DNA of 64,000 bases from Desmonostoc muscorum FACHB-395 (GTDB lineage: Bacteria; Cyanobacteriota; Cyanobacteriia; Cyanobacteriales; Nostocaceae), in contig NZ_JACJSF010000001.1 in assembly GCF_014698035.1 (NCBI RefSeq), positions 221,211 through 285,210 of the forward strand, written 5' to 3'. The notes under the pieces were generated by a model, which saw only the letters and a list, made by a program, of their open reading frames with translations, had not been told where the DNA came from and searched no databases. Of this stretch, positions 9,358 to 19,289 are shown piece after piece (within the stretch, counting starts at the first letter, position 1; every line of letters begins with the position of its first letter). A program made the translations under genes and the position numbers.

Positions 9358-10326
9358 TTAAAAATACCGACGACGGGCGGAATGTCGCAAATAGCGATAA
9401 ATGCCCCAAGCTAAAATTCCAAAAAAGAGATTTAGCAAAAAGCGACTAAATATAAACCACAAAATATAACTGTCCAAAAGCTTTGACGGACTCAAAGGAA
9501 TAATTTTATTGGCTAAGAGAAACAGCCCAAAAATAGCATTTCCACCCAGCACGAGGGCAAAAAGCACTAAACCCCTCTGCCAGTAACGGCGTTGGGGTGT
9601 ACGTTCTGAAATTAGGGTAATTACAGGTTTACCTTGCACTTTTCGCAGTAATTGTTCTAGTCGCCAAAACATCCACAATAAAAACGGAAATAAACCATAA
9701 TTAAGGAAACATAGCGCTCGTGAGTAACTGCAAGCACTAGATAGAATATTAACTAAGGCATGACAGATTACAGAATTCAGCCAAGCCCAAAGAATGAACT
9801 TCCTGTCTTGATGTAACCGATTCTTAGACGAAATATACATTGCCAAGGCATATCCCCAAGGCGCAGAGAACATGGCATGGACTGGCGTGCTAATAGTACG
9901 CCCAAGAATTGATCCTGTATTGTGAAAAAGATAAATCCAGTTCTCTTCGGCGGTAAATCCAAGGGCAACGGCTATGGTGAAGAGGAAAACGGTTGAGGGA
10001 AGTAATCGATACGTGCGTTGCAAATAGTAGGTTGGCACAACAACCCCTGCTAACTTGCAGCCTTCTTCAATTGAACCTACTTCTACAAGCTGCCGTAAGA
10101 TTGCACCAGGGAGCGATCGCTTGATCCGTTCCCAGTCTACAACCCAATTGACTACAGTTTCAAAATTCCATTCAAGTCTAAGGGCTAAAAGACCAGATAT
10201 TGCCCCGATGCCAAAGAACATCAGTAACTTTAACAGAGGTGGGGCAAATGGTACTCGATAGTAGTAGTAGCCTAGCAGCAGCAAGGGTGGTATTGCTGAC
10301 CACAGCAGTAGAGAAAAATCAACCAC
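9358..10326 (-). CDS. PrsW-like intramembrane metalloprotease family protein
   Basis: This is a polytopic membrane protein (322 aa, about eight hydrophobic segments). The three PrsW motifs are visible: SIEEGCK (EExxK), AEENWIY (ExxxY) and a following histidine in STPVHAMFSAPWG. A second histidine lies in SVICHALVN. In PrsW proteases these residues bind zinc and cut membrane-anchored anti-sigma factors or related proteins. Its start overlaps the end of the methyltransferase gene by 8 bp on the same strand, so translation may be coupled. No anti-sigma gene is nearby, so the substrate is unknown. Confidence 0.8.
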   Translation of the reverse strand: MVDFSLLLWSAIPPLLLLGYYYYRVPFAPPLLKLLMFFGIGAISGLLALRLEWNFETVVNWVVDWERIKRSLPGAILRQLVEVGSIEEGCKLAGVVVPTYYLQRTYRLLPSTVFLFTIAVALGFTAEENWIYLFHNTGSILGRTISTPVHAMFSAPWGYALAMYISSKNRLHQDRKFILWAWLNSVICHALVNILSSACSYSRALCFLNYGLFPFLLWMFWRLEQLLRKVQGKPVITLISERTPQRRYWQRGLVLFALVLGGNAIFGLFLLANKIIPLSPSKLLDSYILWFIFSRFLLNLFFGILAWGIYRYLRHSARRRYF

Positions 10327-11239
10327 TCACCTGAGCAATTACTGTGCGGTGACGGTGGGTATTGTTGGTAATAGTGGGAGTTTGGAAACCTGCCTCAACA
10401 AAAGCTTGCTCAATATCCAAAGCAAAATATTCATCTAAATACGGTTCAGTACTTTTGAGCAACGTCAAAATATAGGCTGGCATTTTCTGGTAAACTTCAG
10501 ACTTGGGATTCATATCCATGATTGCCAAGTAGCCACCTGGACGCAGCACGCGCCGCATTTCAGCTAAAATCTGTCGGGTTGCTGACTGGGGTAATTCGTG
10601 ACACATCAAGAAAATTGAGACTAAATCAAATGAGGCATCTGGTAGCCCAGTAGATTCTGCTTGGGCATGAAGCCAGTTAATTTTAGCTTGGCGTTGTTGG
10701 GCGCGGTAATTGGCAATAGCTAAGAAGTAGGGAGATAAATCCAAGCCTGTAATTTTGGCATGGGGATAAATTTCTTGCATGGTAAATGTACTCAAACCCA
10801 CACCACAGGCCAAATCTAGGATTTCTTGGGGTTGATTGGGGATTTGCGCTTTGAGGATATCGTGGTAACTTTGGCGCAGTCTAGCATCTCCTTCTGCTCC
10901 AGCATCTTGCCAAATTCCAGCATGGACAGTACGAGCAGCAACTTCTAACTCGCAAGCAGCTTTCCAACTGAGGTTTCCACCTTCGTAGGCATGGAATGAC
11001 CGCAAATAGTATTCTGGGTAGGAAAGCTCAGGATTTTGTACTTGAGCTAGATCAGCCTTCCAATCATGCGCTTGTAGTGTTTCGACTTCTTGCGTCCAAG
11101 GCACACCAATTCTCTCGGCACGTTTAATCATCATTTGACGGGCTTGATGTTTGGCTAGGTTGGCTAAAGGCTTGATTGCCAGTACGCCATTTACCAAGCG
11201 GGAAGCGAAGCCAGGAGTCGTTTTTACAGTAGCAGTCAT
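10319..11239 (-). CDS. Class I SAM-dependent methyltransferase
   Basis: The Rossmann-type methyltransferase domain occupies about residues 135-250. Motif I is ILDLACGVGLSTF, followed by the acidic GLDLSP turn, then ESTGLPDASFDLVS and EMRRVLRPGGYLAIMD, as in Methyltransf_11 enzymes. The N-terminal 130 residues are an extra helical region that is not part of the core. The substrate is unknown. The PrsW-like gene overlaps its 3-prime end by 8 bp. The start ATG at 11239 gives MTATVKTTPG. Confidence 0.85.
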   Translation of the reverse strand: MTATVKTTPGFASRLVNGVLAIKPLANLAKHQARQMMIKRAERIGVPWTQEVETLQAHDWKADLAQVQNPELSYPEYYLRSFHAYEGGNLSWKAACELEVAARTVHAGIWQDAGAEGDARLRQSYHDILKAQIPNQPQEILDLACGVGLSTFTMQEIYPHAKITGLDLSPYFLAIANYRAQQRQAKINWLHAQAESTGLPDASFDLVSIFLMCHELPQSATRQILAEMRRVLRPGGYLAIMDMNPKSEVYQKMPAYILTLLKSTEPYLDEYFALDIEQAFVEAGFQTPTITNNTHRHRTVIAQVSG

Positions 11240-11494
11240 AAATTAATTTGCGTTCACAGCTTTTTTACTTATGACATAATTGCTGGACGGCAGTCTAGAA
11301 ATGAATTGAATTATATAATGATGTCATGGAATTTTGATATGGAAAATTTTGGTGTGATTTGTTTTTCCAGAGAATCACACTGTTCTCTAATTTATACACT
11401 TCATTGAAGATTGACAAAATCTATCTCAACAGAGAGGGAAAAAAGTTGAGCGCCATATAAAAAAAGACTACAACTAACTTATTGAGTCTCAAGT

Positions 11495-11926
11495 ATGGCA
11501 AGAGCAAGAAGAACAAGTGGCTTTTTAAGGGATTTTCAAGAATTTGCTTTCAAAGGTAATGTGATTGACTTAGCGATCGCAGTCATCATCGGTACTGCCT
11601 TCAGCCGGGTTATCACCTCCTTTGTTGAGGATGTGATTATGCCATTGATTAACCCTTTGATTAGCGTGAGTGGCAAAGAATGGAGAACAATCGCCATAGG
11701 CCCAGGAATTGCGATCGGTCAATTTCTTGGCGCAATCATTGACTTTTTAACCATTGCCTTAATTTTATTTGTAGCAATTCGCGCCTTACAAAAATTGAAG
11801 AGGCAAGAGGATGTTCCCGTAGAATCCCCAGCATCAGACGCTAATGTCATAGCTCAGGAAAGGCTGACTGGGGCGTTGGATAGACTGAGCCAGACATTGG
11901 AATCTCGGAATAATCAAGTTTTGTAA
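11495..11926 (+). CDS. mscL: Large-conductance mechanosensitive channel MscL
   Basis: MscL forms a homopentameric pore that opens at near-lytic tension. The N-terminal FLRDFQEFAFKGNVIDLAIAV segment is the signature first helix, the second hydrophobic segment is at about residues 68-95 (FLGAIIDFLTIALILFVAI), and the C-terminal tail is charged. The periplasmic loop is short. The length (143 aa) is normal. The ATG at 11495 gives the expected amphipathic N-terminus. This window also has an MscS channel at its left end. Confidence 0.95.
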   Translation: MARARRTSGFLRDFQEFAFKGNVIDLAIAVIIGTAFSRVITSFVEDVIMPLINPLISVSGKEWRTIAIGPGIAIGQFLGAIIDFLTIALILFVAIRALQKLKRQEDVPVESPASDANVIAQERLTGALDRLSQTLESRNNQVL

Positions 11927-11930
11927 GTGA

Positions 11931-12028
11931 GGGCAAGGGGAGCAATGGGAGCAGGGAGTAGAAGGGAAAGAGGTAATTTTTAATTCTCCCCCTTGCTCCC
12001 TGCCCCTCTGCCCCTTGTGCCCAATCCC
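11931..12028. repeat. Purine-rich/pyrimidine-rich inverted repeat between convergent genes
   Basis: GGGAGCAGGGAG on the left is matched by CTCCCTGCCCC on the right around an AT-rich centre. The type is a frequent dispersed repeat in this window (see also 31938-32040). It lies between convergent mscL and the DUF3352 gene and could serve as a terminator for both. Confidence 0.6.
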
Positions 12029-13708
12029 CTATTTTGCAGAAGGCTTGAGAGCTAACAACATCTCTAATTCACTGGTGGATTTATCGGGGCTATTAGCAGT
12101 AAAACCAAGACCACGAATGGAATTAAGGATGGTGATGGTATTGGCATCAGATGAAATTAAACTATTAACCAGGGGTACAGTTTTAGTTTTATCCATATCC
12201 AGGTATAAATAGCCGCCGTTGGGCTTTTGCAAAGAACCAGTAACGGCTTTGAAAGCGTCGCTATTATTAAGAGATTGATTCTTGCGATCGCTGATTGCGT
12301 CAGCAATTGGGCCACCAAGAGCCACAAATACAGTATCTTGATCCAGCCAACCATGCGCCAATAAAGCTCCCTGTTTAGGGATTTGCCATTCAGTTACATC
12401 TTTACCACCAATATTTCTATTGGCGATGTTGATTTGTTGTACTTTGGCCAAAGTATCCAATTTTGTCAAGGTGGCTTCGGCTGTTTTGCGATCGCTAGTG
12501 TCAAATACTAAAGCACCCCCAAAACCAACACTGGCTAACACTCCTTGATTGGATGGAATAGCACCAAAGGCAAATTCCCCATTCATCCAACCAAAAATAT
12601 CCTTATCTAGGTCAATATTGGCAATTTTCACTTGCCCTCGCGCTTGTTCCAGGGCCTGCTTCATTTCTGGATAATCTTTTGACTGTTCTACTAAGGTTTC
12701 CCAGCCACGGCTGATGCCATTTCCGCTAATCAGAGCAAAGGTATCAGTAGGAAATTGCCCGACTATATTTCCCGGACTTGATTGATACTGGAATTTATTC
12801 AGCTGCGGATCTAAATTAGCGATCGCTTTTACTCGCACTCCCGCATCATCAACACCAACACCCGCTACCACAGATTTTATCTGCTTCAGTTGCGCCAAGG
12901 CTTGTGGAGGTAACTGCTTTGCTTGCTGATTTCCGGCAGTTAACTGCTGTACCATACCTGCATAGTCTGGTACATAAATTTGGGCGAGGCTATTTTTAAC
13001 ATCCACTCCTTTACTGAGAATGCTACTTGCACCTTCTTTACTGGCAAAAGAAGACTGTCCCTTAAAGGTGTCAATTGCTTTTTCTACAGCTTGCTTTTCG
13101 GGGGCTAATATCAAGTGACTATTATTTAAAACTACGCTATATGTCGGCTTGCCATTTTCTGTAGTTTCAAGAATTTTTTGACCTTGGTAATCAGATTCTT
13201 GGGATTTCACCCCTTTTTGTGACTTCAATTTGTTAGCAAAATTCAAGGCACTGATTTTATCCTTTATTCCCACTACTATCAGGATATTTGATTCCTGCTG
13301 TAAATTTGTTGGTACATTAGGTGCGCTGGAGGGCACTTTTAGCTGTGCAGGTTTCACAGAATTTGGTGGTAGTACAGCAATCATCACACCACCAACCCAA
13401 GGCTTTATGTCTTTTTCATAAGAAACGTTACCGTCACTGAACATTTGCTTATTGAAATCTTCCAGACCTTTTGCCACTAACTTTTGTGCTTCTGGAGTGC
13501 CAAATTGATGTAACTTTGCCCAAGCTTGAGGGTCAGTAGTAATATAAGTTGCCATCAATGCTGTTGAAGGTACTAATTTAGCACTGCCGAGAGCGTCTGA
13601 GCTACCTCCTGATGGGCCTTTCAAATACATATAAGCCGCGATACTTCCTGCTACAACGAGAGCAGCACCAACCGCAGGAATGAAAAACTTTGATTTACTT
13701 TCGGGCAT
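12029..13708 (-). CDS. DUF3352 domain-containing protein
   Basis: This 559-residue protein has one N-terminal membrane anchor (FFIPAVGAALVVAGSIAAYMYL, about residues 7-27) followed by a long soluble alpha/beta domain. The start of the soluble part (SAKLVPSTALMATYITTDPQAWAKL) and the later PTDTFALISGNGISRGWE segment match the DUF3352 family of cyanobacteria and other bacteria. The function is unknown. It probably faces the periplasm or thylakoid lumen. There is no operon partner. The start ATG at 13708 follows an AGAGGATAA ribosome site. Confidence 0.82.
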   Translation of the reverse strand: MPESKSKFFIPAVGAALVVAGSIAAYMYLKGPSGGSSDALGSAKLVPSTALMATYITTDPQAWAKLHQFGTPEAQKLVAKGLEDFNKQMFSDGNVSYEKDIKPWVGGVMIAVLPPNSVKPAQLKVPSSAPNVPTNLQQESNILIVVGIKDKISALNFANKLKSQKGVKSQESDYQGQKILETTENGKPTYSVVLNNSHLILAPEKQAVEKAIDTFKGQSSFASKEGASSILSKGVDVKNSLAQIYVPDYAGMVQQLTAGNQQAKQLPPQALAQLKQIKSVVAGVGVDDAGVRVKAIANLDPQLNKFQYQSSPGNIVGQFPTDTFALISGNGISRGWETLVEQSKDYPEMKQALEQARGQVKIANIDLDKDIFGWMNGEFAFGAIPSNQGVLASVGFGGALVFDTSDRKTAEATLTKLDTLAKVQQINIANRNIGGKDVTEWQIPKQGALLAHGWLDQDTVFVALGGPIADAISDRKNQSLNNSDAFKAVTGSLQKPNGGYLYLDMDKTKTVPLVNSLISSDANTITILNSIRGLGFTANSPDKSTSELEMLLALKPSAK

Positions 13709-14261
13709 TTTATTATCCTCTTTTGCTCAGATTGTCACCGAGATTTATACAAGTGTCACTGTAGAGTTTTCGGATTTATTAATAATTTCCGCTCATCGAT
13801 CGGTATTTACTGATAAAATTAGTAGTCCTATAAGCTAGCAGTCTCAAATAATTACCCTAAAAAAGACTCCCAGGGAATGAGGAGCGAATTAGCAAATGAT
13901 ATGCTGTTCATCTCAAATAAAATAGCCTGCTCAACAGCAGCAAGTTATCCTAAGTTATAAGAACAATTAGGAGTATTTGTACTTAATGAGAATCTATCGA
14001 GGTGCAAGAGACACTTGACTCGATGACAAAAAAGTGCAAAACATCAGTAAAAGGAAATGCGGGAGGGATATGGAAAAAAGTCCCAGGATCGATAGTCGAT
14101 CTTCGGAAACTTGGGTGAGATTAAGTTCAATCCTCCAATCCCCAATGGGAATCTTAACCCCCATACTGCCCTATTGATTTGGGAAATACAGATACCGCTA
14201 TTTTGCTTAATTACATCTAGCCAAGCCAGACTTTTCAGGATTACAAGGTCAGTAAGGATCA
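13709..14261. other. Intergenic region, no gene recognised
   Basis: This 553 bp stretch lies between divergent genes (DUF3352 protein and M1 aminopeptidase), so it should contain both promoters, but no clear -35/-10 pair was identified. An open frame on the minus strand at 14044-14331 overlaps the aminopeptidase start and looks like chance. Confidence 0.5.
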
Positions 14262-16901
14262 ATGTCGAAGTCTTATTTTGATACAGATAATAACGGACAC
14301 AAACCTTTTGAGTTACCGGGAGCAAGACCACACTACAATCCCGATCGCCCCGGACAGGTGGAGCATATTTTTCTCGATCTCAGCTTAGATATCCCTAAAA
14401 AAAGCTATCAGGGCATTTGTAGCATTCGCCTCTTGCCAATCCGTAATGGCATTGACCGTTTGACTTTGGATGCTGTCAACCTGAATATCGAGTCTGTGCA
14501 GGTGGACGATGTGCCACAAAATTTTGACTACGACGGGGAACAGCTTTCTATCCAACTTTCTGAGACGACTCAGATTGGTAAACGCTTGCTGATTGCGATC
14601 GCCTACTCGGTGGAAAAACCGCAACGCGGCATTTATTTTATCCAACCAGATAAGCACTATCCAAACAAGCCCACTCAGGTTTGGACTCAGGGAGAAGACG
14701 AAGACTCCCGGTTTTGGTTCCCCTGTTTTGACTATCCAGGACAATTGTCTACTTCCGAAATTCGCGTTCGTGTCCCCAACCCCCTCGTGGCGATTTCCAA
14801 CGGCGAACTGATTGACACCACAGAAGATGGTGATTATAAAATCTACCATTGGTTACAGCAACAAGTTCATCCTACCTACTTGATGACTTTGGCAGTAGGT
14901 GACTTTGCCGAAATTCAGGATGAGTGGAAGGGTAAACCAGTCACCTACTATGTAGAAAAGGGGCGGGAGGAAGATGCTAAACGTAGCATGGGCAAAACTC
15001 CCCGGATGATCGAATTTTTGAGCCAAAAGTATGGTTATCCATATCCTTTCCCGAAATATGCCCAGGTTTGTGTAGATGACTTCATCTTTGGCGGGATGGA
15101 AAACACCTCCACAACCTTGTTAACAGATAGATGTTTGCTGGATGAACGCGCCGCTTTAGATAACCGCAACACCGAAAGTTTAGTTGTCCACGAACTCGCC
15201 CACCAGTGGTTTGGTGATTTGGTGGTGATTAAGCATTGGTCTCATGCTTGGATTAAGGAAGGAATGGCTTCCTATTCTGAGGTGATGTGGACAGAACAGG
15301 AATATAGTCTAGAAGAAGCAGCTTACTATCGGTTTTTAGAAGCTCGTCGTTACATTAGTGAAGATAGCAGCCGCTACCGTCGCCCGATGGTAACACATGT
15401 TTACCGCGAAGCTATTGAACTTTACGATCGCCATATCTACGAAAAAGGGTCTTGTGTTTATCACATGATTCGGGCCCAATTGGGAGATGAATTATTTTGG
15501 CAGGCTATTCAAACATTTGTTCAAGATAATGCCCACAAAACTGTAGAAACGATAGATTTACTCAGGGCAATTGAAAAGGCTACTGGACATAATCTTTTGT
15601 TCCTCTTTGACCAATACGTTTATCGTGGTGGCCATCCCGATTTTAAGGTAGCTTACTCTTGGGATGGAGATGCTAAGTTGGCAAAAATTACGGTAACTCA
15701 AACCCAAGCTGCTGAAGATAAAAATGGCAGTAAGGATTTGTTTGATTTAAAAATACCTATTGGTTTTGGCTATACCCAACAAGAAGTGAGAAGTGAGGAG
15801 TTAGGAGTTAAAAATAATTCCAAACTCACAACTCCTAACTCACAACTCAAAGTTTTTGTAGTACGGATAAATGAACGAGAACAAAGTTTCTACTTTCCCT
15901 TAGAAAATAAGCCCCAATATATCAGCTTTGATGTTGAGAATAATTACCTAAAAACAGTAGCTTTAGAGTATCCAATAGCAGAGTTAAAAGCACAATTAGA
16001 ATCTGATCCCAACCCAATTTCGCGCATCTATGCAGCAGAAGCTTTAACGAAAAAAGGCGGGTTAGAAGCAACAAAAGCACTATCTGCGTCCCTCAAAAAT
16101 GACCCATTGTGGGGTGTGCGTGTGGAAGTGGCAAAACAACTAGCCAAAATTAATTTAGACCAAGCTTTTGATGGCTTGGTTCTGGGATTAAAAGATAAAA
16201 ATGCTTACGTGCGACGATCTGTAGTGGAAGCACTTGCTCAAATCAAAACTGCTGAAAGCTATAAAGTTGTAAGAGGGTTGTTGCAAAAGGGCGATCCTAG
16301 CTACTACGTGGAAGCAGCAGCCTCTCGTGTGATTGGCGCGATCGCATCTGCAAACTTGGAAGAAAAACCCAAGGAAGATAAGGTACTAAAGCAACTCAAG
16401 GGCATTTTAGAAGAAAAGGCGGGTTGGAATGAAGTAGTGCGGAGTGGTGCGATCGCTGGTTTAGCTGAATTCAAAACCTCGGAAGCAGCTTTAAATCTAC
16501 TACTCGAATACACCAAAATCGGTGTACCACAACCTCTACGTTTAGCCACAATTCGCGCTTTAGGAAAGATTTCTGTAGGTCAAAGTCCGGTTAATTTGGA
16601 ACGGATTTTAGAAAAACTAGCAGAACTAGCCAAAGAAACCTTCTTTTTAACGCAAGTGGCGGTAGCAGCAGCATTGGGACAAATGGAAACACCTAAAGCA
16701 GTCGGAATTTTGCGATCGCTAGCTGAACAAACAGCCGATGGGCGTGTCCGTCGCAATGCTGAAGAAGAAATTTCCAAGGTGCAAAAGAACATCGGTTCAG
16801 AAAAAACCCTCCGTCAATTGCGTGAAGATTTCGACCAACTCAAACAACAAAACCAGGAATTGAGAAGCCGTTTAGAAAACTTGGAGGCCAAATCTAAATA
16901 G
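14262..16901 (+). CDS. M1-family zinc aminopeptidase with C-terminal HEAT repeats
   Basis: The enzyme removes N-terminal amino acids from peptides. The zinc motif HELAHQWF (H310, E311, H314) is followed by the third ligand E333, exactly the HExxH-x18-E spacing, and the exopeptidase motif GGMEN is at 277-281. The catalytic part resembles the N-terminal and central domains of TAF2/M1 proteins. From about residue 580 the protein has HEAT-like helical repeats (DPLWGVRVEVAKQLAKI, NAYVRRSVVEALAQI and others) and ends in a coiled coil. An in-frame dispersed repeat encodes residues about 508-529. At 879 aa the length suits a catalytic plus HEAT architecture. Confidence 0.92.
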   Translation: MSKSYFDTDNNGHKPFELPGARPHYNPDRPGQVEHIFLDLSLDIPKKSYQGICSIRLLPIRNGIDRLTLDAVNLNIESVQVDDVPQNFDYDGEQLSIQLSETTQIGKRLLIAIAYSVEKPQRGIYFIQPDKHYPNKPTQVWTQGEDEDSRFWFPCFDYPGQLSTSEIRVRVPNPLVAISNGELIDTTEDGDYKIYHWLQQQVHPTYLMTLAVGDFAEIQDEWKGKPVTYYVEKGREEDAKRSMGKTPRMIEFLSQKYGYPYPFPKYAQVCVDDFIFGGMENTSTTLLTDRCLLDERAALDNRNTESLVVHELAHQWFGDLVVIKHWSHAWIKEGMASYSEVMWTEQEYSLEEAAYYRFLEARRYISEDSSRYRRPMVTHVYREAIELYDRHIYEKGSCVYHMIRAQLGDELFWQAIQTFVQDNAHKTVETIDLLRAIEKATGHNLLFLFDQYVYRGGHPDFKVAYSWDGDAKLAKITVTQTQAAEDKNGSKDLFDLKIPIGFGYTQQEVRSEELGVKNNSKLTTPNSQLKVFVVRINEREQSFYFPLENKPQYISFDVENNYLKTVALEYPIAELKAQLESDPNPISRIYAAEALTKKGGLEATKALSASLKNDPLWGVRVEVAKQLAKINLDQAFDGLVLGLKDKNAYVRRSVVEALAQIKTAESYKVVRGLLQKGDPSYYVEAAASRVIGAIASANLEEKPKEDKVLKQLKGILEEKAGWNEVVRSGAIAGLAEFKTSEAALNLLLEYTKIGVPQPLRLATIRALGKISVGQSPVNLERILEKLAELAKETFFLTQVAVAAALGQMETPKAVGILRSLAEQTADGRVRRNAEEEISKVQKNIGSEKTLRQLREDFDQLKQQNQELRSRLENLEAKSK
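15784..15850. repeat. Palindromic dispersed repeat inserted in frame in the aminopeptidase gene
   Basis: The arms GAGTTAGGAGTT (15798-15809) and AACTCCTAACTC (15830-15841) are perfect complements, flanked by further related pentamers. It encodes a hydrophilic stretch beginning VRSEELGVKNN and ending TPNSQLK, a peptide type recognisable as translated Nostoc repeat. The frame stays open through it. Confidence 0.85.
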
Positions 16902-16916
16902 CAGCAGATGATAATT

Positions 16917-16966
16917 AAAAGTTGGTAATTGGTAATTGTGGTAAAACCACTACCAATTACCAAAGT
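16917..16966 (+). terminator. Hairpin after the aminopeptidase gene (GGTAATTGG repeat)
   Basis: GGTAATTGGTAATTGTGG is matched by CCACTACCAATTACC across an AAAA loop, with a small bulge. It lies about 20 bp past the stop codon and probably ends transcription; it is also a dispersed-repeat type. Confidence 0.55.
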
Positions 16967-17538
16967 TGTATTTAACGTTCTAATTTTTATTATTCAAAAA
17001 GCTTCTTAATATACACTCTCTTACAAAAATCGATTTTACTTAAACAGTTATTTTTTACACATATAACCTGATAATTTTCACTTAATTCGATAGGTATAAA
17101 TAAACATAATATCAAGATTCATGACTTTCCCACATAAGTCGTGAATCCTTATCCTGAGAGGTTTATGTTTAATTTAAGTTTATCTACTTACTACTGTGAT
17201 GTGTAGCTGAAAGCAAACATGGTTACGGATTTCTCATATCCTAACCAAATTTACAGATACAGGTAGATATTTATATTTATATAAAATAAGGTTAAGAAAA
17301 GATAAAATCATCGAAAAGATGGATAAGTAGTTGTAGTTTTATAAAGTATAATTAAGAAAAAGATAAACAAATCTAGGAAGTAATTTAGGCTAAAACTGTC
17401 TCGAACAGTACCCCAGAAAGGCAGAGTTCGAGTTGTTTCAGATAAAAAACTACCGCTATCTTTTGCCTACAACTAACTTGTGGGTTTAGTAGAGAAACAA
17501 TCATTGTAAATTTTTCAGTTGAAGAGGCAAATAAAGGC
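16967..17538. other. Long AT-rich intergenic region with two hairpins
   Basis: No protein gene is visible. A 12-bp stem with one G-U wobble is at 17116-17147 (GATTCATGACTT / AAGTCGTGAATC, 8-nt loop). A second stem, CTCGAAC / GTTCGAG, is at 17400-17432 about 105 bp before the UbiB-like start. Either could be a 5-prime leader structure or a small RNA, but no known RNA family was recognised. Confidence 0.4.
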
Positions 17539-19263
17539 GTGGGTCAGTATCAACCTACTCAGCTAAAGCTCTATAATCCAGATGCGATCGCTCGCTATTA
17601 TAGTTACCGTCCTTGGCTAGCCTGGGGGCGACTGCTGAGAATTATCTCCTCTTTTGCAGTATTTATAATCAGTCTCAAGTGGGACGAATGGCAAGACAAA
17701 GTTGAGCAGAACAAGGGTAAACGAGCTATCCAGTTGCGAGAACTGCTCACCCGCCTCGGCCCGACTTTTATTAAAGTTGGTCAAGCCCTCTCCACCAGAC
17801 CTGACTTAATACGTAAAGATTTTCTAGAAGAACTGATCAAGTTACAAGATCAGTTACCACCTTTCGATAATGCGATCGCTTACAAAATTATCGAAACCGA
17901 GCTAGATCGTCCAATTGATGAATGTTTTAGCGAACTCTCACCTCACCCAGTCGCAGCAGCTAGCTTGGGTCAAGTATACCGTGGTCGTCTAATCAGTGGC
18001 GAAGAAGTCGCAGTGAAGGTGCAACGCCCAAACTTACGCCCAACTCTTACCCGCGACCTCTATTTATTGCGCTGGGGTGCGAGTTGGGTAGCTCCTTGGT
18101 TGCCTCTGAATCTCGGTCACGACCTCACTTTAATCGTGGACGAGTTTGGCACGAAGCTATTTGAAGAAATCGACTATATAAATGAAGGCCGCAACGCCGA
18201 AAAATTTGCCAGCAATTTCCGTAACGACCCACAAGTTAAAGTTCCAGGAATTTACTGGCGTTATACCAATACCCACGTTTTAACCCTGGAATGGATTAAC
18301 GGCTTCAAGCTGACGGATACTAAAAGCATCCGCGAAGCAGGTTTAGACCCAGAAGCGATTATCCAAATTGGCGTTACTTCAGGATTGCAACAGCTTTTAG
18401 AACACGGCTTCTTTCATGCTGACCCCCATCCCGGTAATCTATTTGCTGTACCCGATGGCCGGATGGCTTATATCGACTTCGGCATGATGGATCAGTTGGA
18501 AGAAAACACCAAAGAAACACTGGTAGATGCGCTAGTGCATTTGGTGAATAAAGACTATACCGATTTAGCCGAAGACTTTGTAAAATTAGGATTTCTGACT
18601 CCAGACACAAATATTTGCCCGATAGTGCCAGCATTAGAAGCGGTGCTAGGAAACGCCATTGGCAAAAATGTCAAGGATTTTAACTTCAAAACTATTACTG
18701 ATGAATTTTCGGAACTGATGTACGAATATCCTTTCCGAGTTCCGGCGAAGTTTGCTTTGATTATTCGTTCCTTGGTGACTCAAGAAGGTATTGCCCTGAG
18801 CCTCAACCCAGATTTCAAAATTGTGGAAGTGGGTTATCCCTACATAGCACGGCGGTTACTGACAGGGGAATCGCCTGAGTTACGGCGGCGATTATTGAAT
18901 GTGTTATTCAAAGATGGTAAATTTCAGTGGCAGCGTTTAGAGAATTTAATTGCGATCGCTCGTAGCGATAACAACTTTGATGTATTGCCCACAGCCCAAA
19001 TGGGTTTCCAATTTTTAATGTCGGAAGAAGGCAAGTTTCTGCGGCGACAGCTGGTGCTGGCTCTCACTGAAGATGACCGCCTCCACACCGAAGATGTCCA
19101 ACGCCTGTGGAACCTAGTTAAAGATGACTTAAAACCGGATCGTTTATTAAATGTAGCGATCGGCATTTTAACAAATTTATCTAGAGAAGGCGCGGCGGCT
19201 ATTTTGCCAAAAGCTACATTTCTAGTGCCTTTTACTGGAAACCAGTCAGCAATTAAAAACTAA
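17539..19263 (+). CDS. ABC1/UbiB (AarF)-family atypical kinase
   Basis: This protein belongs to the ABC1K/UbiB group, which supports quinone and prenyl-lipid metabolism in bacteria and plastids. Family motifs occur in order: the KxGQ-type helix FIKVGQALSTRPDL, the Ala-rich loop AAASLGQVYRG, the lysine in EEVAVKVQRP, the catalytic HADPHPGNL and the metal-binding DFGMM. A C-terminal extension of about 150 residues follows. The GTG start at 17539 has a GAGG site 11 nt upstream. The small membrane protein at 19290 lies 26 bp downstream and is probably co-transcribed. In cyanobacteria a role in plastoquinone or tocopherol homeostasis is likely but is inference here. Confidence 0.92.
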   Translation: MGQYQPTQLKLYNPDAIARYYSYRPWLAWGRLLRIISSFAVFIISLKWDEWQDKVEQNKGKRAIQLRELLTRLGPTFIKVGQALSTRPDLIRKDFLEELIKLQDQLPPFDNAIAYKIIETELDRPIDECFSELSPHPVAAASLGQVYRGRLISGEEVAVKVQRPNLRPTLTRDLYLLRWGASWVAPWLPLNLGHDLTLIVDEFGTKLFEEIDYINEGRNAEKFASNFRNDPQVKVPGIYWRYTNTHVLTLEWINGFKLTDTKSIREAGLDPEAIIQIGVTSGLQQLLEHGFFHADPHPGNLFAVPDGRMAYIDFGMMDQLEENTKETLVDALVHLVNKDYTDLAEDFVKLGFLTPDTNICPIVPALEAVLGNAIGKNVKDFNFKTITDEFSELMYEYPFRVPAKFALIIRSLVTQEGIALSLNPDFKIVEVGYPYIARRLLTGESPELRRRLLNVLFKDGKFQWQRLENLIAIARSDNNFDVLPTAQMGFQFLMSEEGKFLRRQLVLALTEDDRLHTEDVQRLWNLVKDDLKPDRLLNVAIGILTNLSREGAAAILPKATFLVPFTGNQSAIKN

Positions 19264-19289
19264 AAAACTATAAATCAGGAGTTTTAATA

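Noticed and set aside
14044..14331. 95-residue minus-strand frame upstream of the M1 gene
   Set aside because: It overlaps the start of the well-supported aminopeptidase on the opposite strand and shows no family features.
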